Of a DNA stretch of 54,618 nt, positions 1 through 8,708 are shown piece after piece (the first letter of the stretch is position 1; each line of letters starts with the position of its first letter). Both the position numbers and the translations under genes were made by a program. A model generated the notes under the pieces. The model was not told the DNA's origin. It did no database searches and saw nothing but the letters and a program-made list of their open reading frames with translations. The stretch comes from Deltaproteobacteria bacterium RIFOXYA12_FULL_61_11 (GTDB taxonomy: Bacteria; Bdellovibrionota_F; JAHFAK01; YA12-FULL-61-11), in assembly GCA_001799195.1 (NCBI GenBank), contig MGSU01000066.1:1-54618 (forward strand), given 5' to 3'.

Positions 1-73
1 CTCCGCAACCGGCGAGAGCGGCAAGAGCGAGGGGCACTGTAAGGATCGACCGAAACAGACGACGGCCACGCAT
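1..73 (-). CDS. Lipoprotein N-terminus (partial, runs off left edge)
   Basis: Only the first 24 codons are inside the window. They encode a positively charged start (MRGRR), a hydrophobic stretch and a lipobox (LAGC), so the product should be an exported lipoprotein processed by signal peptidase II. A GGGGGAG ribosome binding site lies a few bases upstream of the ATG. The gene is divergent from the PAP2 gene at 121. The body of the protein is not visible, so no function can be given. Confidence 0.6.
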   Translation of the reverse strand, partial: MRGRRLFRSILTVPLALAALAGCG

Positions 74-120
74 AGCGACTCCCCCATTGTTCCCAAGATC
101 ATGGAGGATGCACCCCTACC

Positions 121-1227
121 ATGGATTTCGCGTTGCGTCAAGTTGCCGACGCGGATGCGCGAATTGACAGACTCCCCACCGTCTCTTACTATTCACACGC
201 GATGAGACCCGCACCCACTCCGACAGTTCTTGAACCCCTGCCCACGACCCCGGTATCGGCCGCGCTGATACTTTTCCTCCTCGCCGCGCCGATCCAGATC
301 CTGACCTACTCGCTCTCCCTCCTAACCGGGGCTCGCTATGCCTGGTGGTTCCCCGACCTACCCTACCTCCTGCTCGGCGTGGCGCTGATCACCCTGACCC
401 TGGGTGGGAGCATGCAATTCGCTTTGTTCCTCGCGAAGCGCCTCCGTCGGTCACAGGATTATCAGCGACCGGGAACACGGCCGTATGGTTTTTCCGGTCT
501 GGGCTGGTGGCCTTTCTGGCTGCTCGGGGTGCTCGCCGTGCTCGTCTTGTACACGTCCAACATCGCTCTGCTCGGCCTGCAATTGCACCGGCTCGGGCAT
601 GGTCCCTACGATGCGCTGCTCTACGCGCTCGAGACCGGCTTGTTCGAGTACGTCCTCGCCTGGGCCCCACGCCCCGTTTTCTGGGAATTCTTCTACTCCC
701 TTGCCTGGTCCCTGTTCATCGGTGGCTATCTCCTCTCCGTCGTCGTCACCAGATCCCTGCCCTTAGCCACGCGTCACCTTGCCAGTTATCTCTTTTTCTA
801 CCAGTTAGGCCGTTATGCCGACCTGGTCTTCCCTGTGAGAGGTCCGGCCTTTCATCGACCGGAAGCCTTCCTCCATCTCCGAGGTTCTCTGACCGAGCAG
901 ACTATGCAATGGATTTCCGAACAACTCTTCGGCACTCTCACGCCCCAGGTCAGCGGGGTGCTCGTCGGAGGCATCTCGGCCATGCCCTCCCTCCACATGG
1001 GCATGCTTGCGTTGTTCACGCTCTGGTTGGCCCGGCTGTCCCGGAAAACCCTCTACGTCACCGTGCCCCTCCTTGGACTGGTCTGGACTTCGACGATCCT
1101 GCTGGGGTGGCACTACCTTCTCGACGGCGTGATCGGCATACCTCTGGCCCTTGGCTGCGAGAGGATCTCGAGTGCCCTGGTAGGAAAAATGGAACCGTGG
1201 TTCAGCAGAACACGACGATCGCGCTGA
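121..1227 (+). CDS. PAP2-superfamily membrane phosphatase, Aur1/IPC-synthase-like
   Basis: 368 residues with about six membrane segments. The signature of the inositolphosphorylceramide-synthase-like branch of PAP2 enzymes is visible: a VFPVRGPAF stretch near residue 236, SAMPSLHMG near 286-294 and GWHYLLDG near 329-336, which supply the histidines and aspartate of the phosphotransfer centre. The family hydrolyses or transfers phosphate or phospho-head groups on lipids at the outer face of the membrane. The substrate cannot be read from the sequence. The 121 ATG has a GGAGG 12 bases upstream; a start at 202 is an alternative that removes 27 non-hydrophobic residues. The 3' end overlaps the convergent phosphatase gene by 26 bases. 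Confidence 0.75.
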   Translation: MDFALRQVADADARIDRLPTVSYYSHAMRPAPTPTVLEPLPTTPVSAALILFLLAAPIQILTYSLSLLTGARYAWWFPDLPYLLLGVALITLTLGGSMQFALFLAKRLRRSQDYQRPGTRPYGFSGLGWWPFWLLGVLAVLVLYTSNIALLGLQLHRLGHGPYDALLYALETGLFEYVLAWAPRPVFWEFFYSLAWSLFIGGYLLSVVVTRSLPLATRHLASYLFFYQLGRYADLVFPVRGPAFHRPEAFLHLRGSLTEQTMQWISEQLFGTLTPQVSGVLVGGISAMPSLHMGMLALFTLWLARLSRKTLYVTVPLLGLVWTSTILLGWHYLLDGVIGIPLALGCERISSALVGKMEPWFSRTRRSR

Positions 1228-1957
1228 CGTTGTCGTCACCACCCCCGGCGTTCGCAGCCAGCACCAGGGACTCGGTGATACTAGCCGGAGTTTCTCCCTC
1301 CAGCATCATCCGCAGCAGGACCTCGGCATCGACCTGATTGGTGAGTCCATCGGAACACAACAGATAGCGATCGCCGGGCAACCACGGCTCTTCGCGGAAG
1401 GGGATGTCGAGGTGCTCCTCGACCCCCAGGGCTCTCGTGATCACGCTCTTGTCCGGGAACTCGTCGAGCTCTGCCTGGGTCATCATCCTGCGTTTGCGCT
1501 CGTCGTTGAGCAGGGAGTGGTCCTCGGTGAGCACTTCGATGCGCCGGTCCCGCACCCGATAGACCCTGCTGTCTCCGAGGTGGGCGATCACGGCAGTCGT
1601 GGGGTCGAGCGCCAGGGCGACAATGGTCGTTCCCATGCCCTGCAGCCCCCTGCGTTCAGCCTGCGCGACAATGGCACTATTGGCAAGATGATAGCCGACG
1701 AAAAGTTGGTTCTGACGGTGGGAAAGCCCCGTTTGTTTCGGGAGGGGCCACGTGATCTCCCGATCCCCGGCCGTCAAACGCCAGAACTCGACCACCGTCT
1801 CCACCGCCACGCGGCTGGCCAAGGCTCCTCCGGCATGCCCGCCCATACCATCGGCCACGAGGTACAACCCGAGCAGATCGTCGTGGAAGATGCAGTCCTC
1901 ATTGGCCGCACGCTTCAAACCGCGATCGCTGAGTCCATGGGAACGCCGTTCAAGCAT
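1202..1957 (-). CDS. PP2C-family serine/threonine protein phosphatase
   Basis: 251 residues, a single soluble PP2C (PPM) domain and nothing else, the usual length of bacterial Stp/PrpC enzymes. The metal-binding motifs are all present: ANEDC near residue 18, VADGMGGHAGG near 34-44, LGDSRVYRV near 128, TEDHS near 145, CSDGLTNQV near 196 and GGGDDNVSAIVV at the end. It removes phosphate from Ser/Thr residues. It is the last gene of the minus-strand Tad run, 3 bases after the FHA-TPR gene, so it probably counteracts a kinase whose phosphothreonine products the neighbouring FHA domains bind. No protein kinase gene is visible in the window. Confidence 0.92.
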   Translation of the reverse strand: MLERRSHGLSDRGLKRAANEDCIFHDDLLGLYLVADGMGGHAGGALASRVAVETVVEFWRLTAGDREITWPLPKQTGLSHRQNQLFVGYHLANSAIVAQAERRGLQGMGTTIVALALDPTTAVIAHLGDSRVYRVRDRRIEVLTEDHSLLNDERKRRMMTQAELDEFPDKSVITRALGVEEHLDIPFREEPWLPGDRYLLCSDGLTNQVDAEVLLRMMLEGETPASITESLVLAANAGGGDDNVSAIVVFC

Positions 1958-1960
1958 CGT

Positions 1961-4675
1961 TCATTCCAGCTTGGCCAGACGTTCGCTCACCTTCTTGTAC
2001 AGCTCGGCCGTGGGTTCGAGCAGTTTGAGGGCTTCGCGATAGTCTTGTTTTGCTGCCTCGTAATCGTTCAGGAACTCTTCCTTCAATCGGCCGTTGCGGT
2101 AGAAACCGTTGGCCTTGTCCAAGAGCAACCCATCGTACTCATTGAAACGTTTTTCCAGATCCTGGTTATCCGGATACTTCTGGCGCAGATCGGCGAGCAA
2201 CTTGCGCGCCTGCACGAAATCCCCGCCCTGCCACATCGCCTCGGCCTGGTTGATCTCGCGCTTGAGCAGGTCGTTGATCGAGGACTCCCACAATTCGATG
2301 TTCTTGGTGATGGTGGGGATGAAGCTGTTCTCCCGGGCATACTCGTTGTCGAGCAGCTTCCGCGAATAGGTGATGGCCGCGTGCAGGTCGCCGCTCTCCG
2401 CCGCTTCTTGGGCCTTGGCGAAGAAGTCGCTGAAGACCTTTTTCGATTCCTCGAGCGAACGATTCCGTTCTCCATCGGTCAATTCGTACTGGACCTTCTC
2501 GACCCATTCCCGGGCATCGCGGTTCTCGGGTTCGAGTTCGAGGACCCGTTGGAACATTTCCAGCGCCCCGACATAATCGGCCTGGCGGAATTGCTGTTCT
2601 CCCCGGGTCAGGAGGTCTTTGATCTCCTGCTTCTGGGTCAGCTCGTCCTTGAGCAGCCGTTGCTTCTCGGCAATCTCATTCTCCAGCAACACTCCGCAGT
2701 TCGCCCTGGAAAGATAGTCCTTGACGATGACGCTTGCGGGATCGAGTTTTTGCGCTTTCTCGAACTCGGTCCTGGCATCGAGATAGTTGCCGATCTCGAA
2801 CTTCTCCAGGCCGTGCTGGTAATACAGATCGAAACGGGTCCGCAACTCCCCCTGCAAGGAGGTCGCTCCTTGCGCCGTGGAAGCCCCGGGCCCTGCTCCA
2901 GTTTCTCCCTGACCCTGGCCCGGGGGCGCTCCGACGAAGGTATCGAGTATGGCATAGAGGAAGCCCAACCCCAGCAGGATGAAGAGCAGCCGCCGAGCCT
3001 TGGGACTGAGCATCCCCTTGCTCTGTGCTGCTTTCGCGGGAGAGGGCGATAAGGTCTTGGAGCCGCCCAACAATCCCTTGAGTTTTCCCAAGGGGTTGTT
3101 CCCCAGCGGGTTCGTTTCCAACGGAAAAGCGGTCGGAGGCGCCTGGGCCAGCGTGCGCTCCTCGTCGGGAGCTGCCGTTGGTGCGACTCGGGTGGAACCA
3201 TCGGTCCCGACCTCGAGCACGCGGACGAAGCGGAAAAGAAAGTCCCCGACCTGGACCTCGTCCCCGTCTCCGAGCAACGCTTTACGGACCTTCTGCTTGT
3301 TGATCTGGATACCGTTGGTACTGCCCATATCGACGATGTGGAATGCCCCGCCCGCGTGGAGAATCGCCGCGTGTTGGCGCGAACAACTCGTATGGGGGAT
3401 GACGACGTCGTTCTGGCTGGAACGGCCCAACACCGTCTTCTCCTTGATGATGCTGTGGCGTTTCCAGGGCAGCTTCCCATCGAGGCATTCCAGATAGGCT
3501 TCGGCCGCGAGCGCCACGACCTGGGTTGCCGCGCGATCGTCCGGTACTTCTGCGGGTTCACCGACGGGGAGGGCCGGGGGGCTCGGCGGTGGGAACTCGG
3601 GGAAGGACGGTTCTATCGGCGCGAACGTCGCGGTCGAGGAGGTAGGACCCTCGACAATCTTGCGCGTGTAGGCTTCGAGTTCGCCCACCGTGACTTTCTC
3701 GGTACCATCCTCGCGATCATCTCCCAGAGCTACGGTCCTGGCTGTTCCCGCTTCTGCACCGGTTGCCCTCGGCAAAGGAGCGGGACTATCGGACGTACCC
3801 CCGGCTCCCGGGTGGGAACCTTCGAGTCCATCGAGCGCCTGATCGATCAGTTTGTTGATCGAAACCCCGCTGTTCTTGGCCGGCGCAGGTGTTGGAGCAT
3901 CCTTGTCCTCGAGCACGATCAACGACGGATCTTCGGGAGGTACGGGGGTCTTGGTCGGCCCCGCCACTTTTTCCTTCCACTTGATGCTGTCCAACTCCAG
4001 GGAATCCCTGCGTTTCTTCGTCACCCGGGCACTGCCGTGGTCGATGTGGCGCAAGAAGGAGGGGTCGAGGGTCAAGTCGTCGTCGTCGTCTTCGACGTGG
4101 AGGACGAAATCCCGCCGCTGACCCTTCCGCTCTCCCTTCTCGGCCTTGCCTCCCGCAGCGGGTGTTGCGGGTTTCGGCCGGACCGTGGCCCGCTCCGGGA
4201 CCTCGACGTCTTCGGTCGGAGGAGGTTCAGGCGGCAGGATGCCGGTCTTTTCCTCCACCGGCTCCAGGGTCGCGGTCCGTTCGGCCCGCCTCGTCCTCCC
4301 GTGAGGTTCCTGCGGAGTCACGGTCTGCGGCGGTTCGATGGATGCGCCTGGCAGGGAGCGGGTCGTCTCCCGTTCCTCGGGGGGCTCGCAGGGGGGAGGA
4401 CTCTCGGGTGGGGCTTCGTTCTCACCAACTCGGGGTGCTACCGAGGCCTCGGAGGTGGCCGGCGGAGCGTCTGTCCCACCCCCACCGAGAAAATCGAGGT
4501 CCTCGCCGCGATAGGCCCGTTCCAGGGTGTCCTCGCCGACCGATGCTTCGCTCCGCTCGGCCTTCGGCTCCGCCGTCTGTTCGACGACCGAGACGGCCTC
4601 CGCATCGGTGCTCTCGCCGCCGAAGAGGTCCACCGAGGAATTCAGCCCTACCGGGTTGTCGTCGTCCTTGCCCAT
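1961..4675 (-). CDS. FHA-domain, single-TM, TPR-repeat protein of the Tad locus
   Basis: 904 residues. Residues 1-390 are low-complexity, rich in Pro, Glu and Asp, and likely disordered. An FHA domain spans about 405-487, with the phosphothreonine-binding signature (GRSSQNDVVI, SRQHA, STNGIQIN). One membrane helix lies at about 560-582. Residues 610-904 form tetratricopeptide repeats such as YLDARTEFEKAQKLDPAS. The layout suggests a cytoplasmic phosphopeptide reader tethered to a TPR scaffold, which may stand in for TadD, the usual TPR lipoprotein of Tad systems; that equivalence is inference. It lies 7 bases after the smaller FHA gene and 3 bases before the PP2C gene, so the three probably share a transcript. 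Confidence 0.82.
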   Translation of the reverse strand: MGKDDDNPVGLNSSVDLFGGESTDAEAVSVVEQTAEPKAERSEASVGEDTLERAYRGEDLDFLGGGGTDAPPATSEASVAPRVGENEAPPESPPPCEPPEERETTRSLPGASIEPPQTVTPQEPHGRTRRAERTATLEPVEEKTGILPPEPPPTEDVEVPERATVRPKPATPAAGGKAEKGERKGQRRDFVLHVEDDDDDLTLDPSFLRHIDHGSARVTKKRRDSLELDSIKWKEKVAGPTKTPVPPEDPSLIVLEDKDAPTPAPAKNSGVSINKLIDQALDGLEGSHPGAGGTSDSPAPLPRATGAEAGTARTVALGDDREDGTEKVTVGELEAYTRKIVEGPTSSTATFAPIEPSFPEFPPPSPPALPVGEPAEVPDDRAATQVVALAAEAYLECLDGKLPWKRHSIIKEKTVLGRSSQNDVVIPHTSCSRQHAAILHAGGAFHIVDMGSTNGIQINKQKVRKALLGDGDEVQVGDFLFRFVRVLEVGTDGSTRVAPTAAPDEERTLAQAPPTAFPLETNPLGNNPLGKLKGLLGGSKTLSPSPAKAAQSKGMLSPKARRLLFILLGLGFLYAILDTFVGAPPGQGQGETGAGPGASTAQGATSLQGELRTRFDLYYQHGLEKFEIGNYLDARTEFEKAQKLDPASVIVKDYLSRANCGVLLENEIAEKQRLLKDELTQKQEIKDLLTRGEQQFRQADYVGALEMFQRVLELEPENRDAREWVEKVQYELTDGERNRSLEESKKVFSDFFAKAQEAAESGDLHAAITYSRKLLDNEYARENSFIPTITKNIELWESSINDLLKREINQAEAMWQGGDFVQARKLLADLRQKYPDNQDLEKRFNEYDGLLLDKANGFYRNGRLKEEFLNDYEAAKQDYREALKLLEPTAELYKKVSERLAKLE

Positions 4676-4682
4676 GCTCCCT

Positions 4683-5606
4683 CTACCTGCGCATGGCCTG
4701 TTCTATCTGGGCGATACGCATCTTCGCCTGCAAATGCAGCGGATTGCGATCCTCGGGGAGGATCTGCAGGACGCGCTTGAAATCGACCAACGCGGCCGTG
4801 TACAACTTGGTGTCGAAGTGCAACATGCCCTGCCGGAAGACCTCCATGGCGTGGTCCTGGCGCGTGCGCACCCATTCCACCTTTTTGATCTTATAGAGGC
4901 TGTTGCCCGGATCGAGTCGGATGAGGGATTCGATGAGGTCCAGCGCCTGGTTCAATTTTCCCACATCATGGAGGTGGAGAGCACGGCGGAAGGTCGGCTC
5001 CTCTTCCTCCTTGGTGATGCGGATGAGCTCAAGCGGTTCGTAATCGATCTCTGCAGCTTCCATCCCCCCGGGGACGGCCGCGCCGGCAGGTACGGTTCCC
5101 GCGTCAGGGGGGGGATCCTCGGAGCGCAGCAAGGCATAGAGCAACAGGACTCCCAGACCACCGTACATGACCACGCGCTTAGCGTTGGCCCCGCCAAGGG
5201 AGAGCTTGGGGAGGGAGACCTTCGGCTTCGTCTGGGTGGACAGGCCGATCGTCCCGAGGTTTGCCGCCTGGTTCAGCCCGGTGACCCTGCTGGCCTGGGT
5301 TGCACCGCTCGGCTTCAGGGTGAGGAGAGAATCTCCGAACCGGACCACGACCCCCTCCCCGAGGAGGATCTCACCGACCCGCCGGTCTTCGACATACAGA
5401 CCATTGGTGCTGCCGAGATCGCGGAGCAGGACCCCCTCGGCCGTACGCCGCAGCTCGGCATGGTTACGGGAGAGGTTGCGATCATCGATGATAATGTCGT
5501 TGTCTTTGCCCCGGCCGATACGAATGCTGTCGCCGAGGACCTTGAACGTCTTGCCGGCGAGGGGTCCCTTGAGGAACTGGATGCGCTGGTCGGTGGCCAT
5601 GGCCAT
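4683..5606 (-). CDS. FHA-domain single-pass membrane protein with C-terminal helical repeat
   Basis: 307 residues. An FHA domain fills residues 10-97 (IRIGRGKDNDIIIDD, LSRNHAELRR, STNGLYVED), followed by a linker, one membrane helix at about 144-161 and a C-terminal TPR-like domain (HDVGKLNQALDLIESLIRL). This repeats the plan of the 904-residue neighbour at one third the size, so the two are probably paralogues or partners that read phosphorylated Tad components. The start at 5606 is followed by a second Met at residue 3, and both are plausible. It lies between tadB and the larger FHA gene with short gaps, consistent with one operon. Confidence 0.83.
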   Translation of the reverse strand: MAMATDQRIQFLKGPLAGKTFKVLGDSIRIGRGKDNDIIIDDRNLSRNHAELRRTAEGVLLRDLGSTNGLYVEDRRVGEILLGEGVVVRFGDSLLTLKPSGATQASRVTGLNQAANLGTIGLSTQTKPKVSLPKLSLGGANAKRVVMYGGLGVLLLYALLRSEDPPPDAGTVPAGAAVPGGMEAAEIDYEPLELIRITKEEEEPTFRRALHLHDVGKLNQALDLIESLIRLDPGNSLYKIKKVEWVRTRQDHAMEVFRQGMLHFDTKLYTAALVDFKRVLQILPEDRNPLHLQAKMRIAQIEQAMRR

Positions 5607-5639
5607 GGCTGTCAGCCCCCCTCCTCTCCTCGTGCCCGC

Positions 5640-6521
5640 TCAGACGTCGATCCTGGTCACCTTGATGATCGCGAACATGCCCACACCGATCAAGGCCAGG
5701 GCGAGAATGGTCATGCCGATGCCGGGCAAGGTCGTGAACATCTTGATCATGGTCTCGGGTTGCATCATGTAGAAGGCGAGACCCAGGACTATCGGCAAGG
5801 TCGAGAGGGTCACCCCTTGGGCCATGCCCATGGAGGTCAGGGCCGAGATCTTGCCCTCGACTTTGCGTCTCCCCATGATCGTCGTATAGAGCGTGTCGAA
5901 GGTCTCGGTCAGATCGCCGCCGGTCTCCCGGAGGATGACGATGGAATTGACCATGATCGTCAGATCGCGGCTGAGTATTCTCGCTGCTAGGCTGTTGAAG
6001 GCCTCTTCCAGACTCGATCCGAGACGATGTTCTGCCAGCAAGAGTTTGAACTCCTGCGAGAGTGGAGCTCCGATCTCGTCGATCATGATCTGCAAAGCTT
6101 GGAGAAAGCTCAAACCGGCCTTGAGCGAACTGCCCATCAGGTTGAGTGCATCGGTAAGCTGCTCGTCGAACTTCTTGAGCCGCAATTTGTAGAGCACGGT
6201 CAGCAGCACCACCGGGGCGAACCACCCCAGCACGCCGAGCACCATGCCGAGAATCGCAGCCGGCAGGAGCCCACCCCCGAGGAGAATGATCGCGCTGAAG
6301 GAACCGAGGCCGAGCCCTATCGGGGGGCCATAGGAGAGAAGATAGACGTGGTTCTGCCCGTGCGGCAGGAAGAGTTTGTCGAGCATGGCGGCGAACCACT
6401 TCAGCCGGTGCTGGTAGCGTCGGAGGAGACGCTGCTCGACGGCATCGTAACGATCGAGGATCAGGAAGAAAATCGCCACCCCGGCGAGCGCCGGGATCAG
6501 GAACGCGAATCCTTGTTGCAT
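5640..6521 (-). CDS. tadB: TadB inner-membrane platform protein (T2SS-F family)
   Basis: 293 residues, with an N-terminal membrane helix, two further helices near 90-130, the cytoplasmic T2SS-F domain (LMGSSLKAGLSFLQALQIM, then the LRETGGDLTETFDTL motif) and C-terminal helices. The family forms the inner-membrane core that couples the secretion ATPase to pilin assembly. It follows the TadZ-TadA fusion gene by 3 bases, and TadC is encoded divergently at 16481. I call it TadB rather than TadC because of the TGGDLTE motif and gene order; the B/C distinction rests on similarity by eye. Confidence 0.88.
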   Translation of the reverse strand: MQQGFAFLIPALAGVAIFFLILDRYDAVEQRLLRRYQHRLKWFAAMLDKLFLPHGQNHVYLLSYGPPIGLGLGSFSAIILLGGGLLPAAILGMVLGVLGWFAPVVLLTVLYKLRLKKFDEQLTDALNLMGSSLKAGLSFLQALQIMIDEIGAPLSQEFKLLLAEHRLGSSLEEAFNSLAARILSRDLTIMVNSIVILRETGGDLTETFDTLYTTIMGRRKVEGKISALTSMGMAQGVTLSTLPIVLGLAFYMMQPETMIKMFTTLPGIGMTILALALIGVGMFAIIKVTRIDV

Positions 6522-6524
6522 CGC

Positions 6525-8708
6525 TCAGACCTCCATGCTGCCGGTGAAGATACCCTGAGGCAGCCGGATGCCCCGTTCCTTGAGCGACTGGACGAACTTG
6601 GGGATGAGGCCCGTGGCCTGGAACACCCCCTTGACCTGCCCCTTTGTATCTACACCGGTCTGTTTGTAGAGGAAGATGTCCTGCAAGGTGACCATCTGGG
6701 CCTCGATACCGGTGACCTCGGTGATGTGGGTAATCCGTCGGGAACCGTCGGAGAGCCGGTTGAGCTGGATGATCATGTCCACGGCCGACGCGATCTGTTC
6801 GCGGATGGCCTTGGAGGGAAGATCGTACCCAGCGAACATGACGAGGGTTTCTAACCGCTGGATGCAATCGCGCGGATTGTTGGAGTGCAGCGTGGTCAAG
6901 GAACCGTCGTGCCCGGTATTCATGGCCTGGAGCATGTCCAGGGCCTCGGCCCCCCGGCATTCGCCGACCACGATGCGGTCCGGTCTCATGCGCAACGAGT
7001 TGCGGACCAAATCGCGGATCGAGACCTCACCCTCGCCCTGCAGGTTGGGCGGCCGGGTCTCCAGGATGACGACGTGCTCCTGGGGGAGTTGCAGTTCGGC
7101 CGAGTCCTCGACCGTAACGATGCGTTCGGTGCTGGGGATGAACCCGGCGACGATGTTGAGCAGCGTGGTTTTCCCGGTGCCGGTGCCGCCGGAGATGACG
7201 CAGTTCAACCTCGACTCGATCACCGCGCGCAGGAAGTCGGCCATCTGCTCGGTGAAGGTGCCGTACTTGACCAAATCGCGATAGGTCAGCCGCTCTTTCT
7301 TGAACTTACGGATGGTCACCACGGCGCCGCGCAGAGCCAGCGGCGGGATGATGGCGTGTACCCGCGAACCGTCCTTGAGTCGGCTGTCCACGTAGGGGGA
7401 CTTCTCGTCGATCCGCCGGCCGGTGGGCTGGACGATGCGGTCGATGACCCCGCGCAAGTGCTTGTCCGAGGTAAAGCGCAGGTTGGTCAGGAGCAGTTTT
7501 CCGCCCTTCTCGACATAGAGCTGGTCCTTGCGATTCACCATGATCTCGTTGATGTCCGGATCGGCGATGAGGTCCTCGAGCGGCCCGAGGCCGAGGGCCT
7601 CGTCCAGGACTTCCTTGGCGTAGCGCTTGCGCTCGGCCAGATCGAGGCTGGTGCCGAGTTCATCGATGATCCGGTTGATCACGGCTCGGGTGCGATCCCA
7701 CAGCTCGGCGACCTTCTTCTCGTCCTTGGCGGCTTCCGCCTCGGTCTCGATCTTCTTGAGGTCCATGAGTTCGATCAGCCGACGGTGGACCCGCAGCTTG
7801 AATTCGGTCTCGCGGTCGAACTCTTCCTTGCTCTGGAGCTTGAATAAATCGGCCGTGCTGCCGGAACCCGCGCCCATCTCCAAACCCGCCAGAGAACGGT
7901 TGAGCAAACGGAGCGTGGCGAGGTCGATTCCGTCTTCCGGGTTCGGTTGCCGCAACTTGCGCAAGACCGAATCCTTGAGCAGGAAGGCGGAGAGCTGGTT
8001 GATGCAGGCCGTGAACTGCGATCGCGGCTGCGAGAGCACGGCGGGGCTGGCATCATAGAGCGACTTCTCCACAGGCCCGGGTTCGAAGGGAATGGTCAGG
8101 AGCACCTCTTTTTGCAGTTTCTTGCCGACAATGGCCGGATCGATCGCCCCCCCGTGCTGATAGCGGTTGAAGATGATGTTGATGATGTTCTTGGAGAGCT
8201 GGGCGGCCTGGAAATCGGCCAACCTGGCCGGTGCCTCGTTGAGGACCATGACCTCGGGGCTGACCAGGAAGAAGATCAGCGAACTCAGCTCGTAGGCCTT
8301 GAGGTTGAAGGCCGTAAAGGTCGCGCCGGCGTCCAGGAAGATGAACCTGAAGCGCGTACGGAGATACTTGAAGAAGGGCCCCAGCAGACTCTGGTCCAGT
8401 TGGTCCAGCTCGCGGGGAGTATCGTACAGTTTCAGCACGTGACAACGGCCGGCGGGATGCGTGGTGATGCCCGCGGCGATGCGGCCGTGGTCGGCCCCTT
8501 TCATGTTGCCGATGAGCGAGGCGATCGTGGCCACCCGGTCCATGCCCAAGACCTGCTGCCCATCCCCGCAGTGGTCGAGGTCCAGGTCGAGATAGAGCAC
8601 CGGGTCCGAGACTTCACGTTGCACCGAGATGGCCAGGTTCACACAGAAGGTGGTCTTGCCCAGTCCGTCGCGGGAGCCGCCGATGGCGACGAAGACCCCC
8701 GGATTCAT
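6525..8708 (-). CDS. TadZ/CpaE-TadA/CpaF fusion ATPase
   Basis: 727 residues holding two Tad proteins normally made from separate genes. Residues 1-250 are a MinD/ParA-like CpaE/TadZ domain: a P-loop GGSRDGLGKTT at 10-20 (Arg13 in place of the usual signature Lys of the deviant Walker A) and a Walker-B-like FIFLDAG at 122-128. Residues about 300-727 are the CpaF/TadA hexameric secretion ATPase: Walker A GGTGTGKTT at 507-515, an acidic VTVEDSAELQLPQEH box and a Walker B region ending in VVGECRGAEALD near 580-590. TadZ normally sets the pole or site of assembly and TadA powers pilus extrusion, so the fusion fixes them at a 1:1 ratio. The 3-base gap to tadB and 4-base overlap with the secretin gene support one operon. 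Confidence 0.9.
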   Translation of the reverse strand: MNPGVFVAIGGSRDGLGKTTFCVNLAISVQREVSDPVLYLDLDLDHCGDGQQVLGMDRVATIASLIGNMKGADHGRIAAGITTHPAGRCHVLKLYDTPRELDQLDQSLLGPFFKYLRTRFRFIFLDAGATFTAFNLKAYELSSLIFFLVSPEVMVLNEAPARLADFQAAQLSKNIINIIFNRYQHGGAIDPAIVGKKLQKEVLLTIPFEPGPVEKSLYDASPAVLSQPRSQFTACINQLSAFLLKDSVLRKLRQPNPEDGIDLATLRLLNRSLAGLEMGAGSGSTADLFKLQSKEEFDRETEFKLRVHRRLIELMDLKKIETEAEAAKDEKKVAELWDRTRAVINRIIDELGTSLDLAERKRYAKEVLDEALGLGPLEDLIADPDINEIMVNRKDQLYVEKGGKLLLTNLRFTSDKHLRGVIDRIVQPTGRRIDEKSPYVDSRLKDGSRVHAIIPPLALRGAVVTIRKFKKERLTYRDLVKYGTFTEQMADFLRAVIESRLNCVISGGTGTGKTTLLNIVAGFIPSTERIVTVEDSAELQLPQEHVVILETRPPNLQGEGEVSIRDLVRNSLRMRPDRIVVGECRGAEALDMLQAMNTGHDGSLTTLHSNNPRDCIQRLETLVMFAGYDLPSKAIREQIASAVDMIIQLNRLSDGSRRITHITEVTGIEAQMVTLQDIFLYKQTGVDTKGQVKGVFQATGLIPKFVQSLKERGIRLPQGIFTGSMEV

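Noticed and set aside
1412-3052. Long plus-strand open frame (546 codons) and others like it (3338-4780, 4527-5990)
   Set aside because: Antisense to the PP2C and FHA genes, which have clear motifs; the antisense products have no domains and biased composition caused by GC-rich codons.
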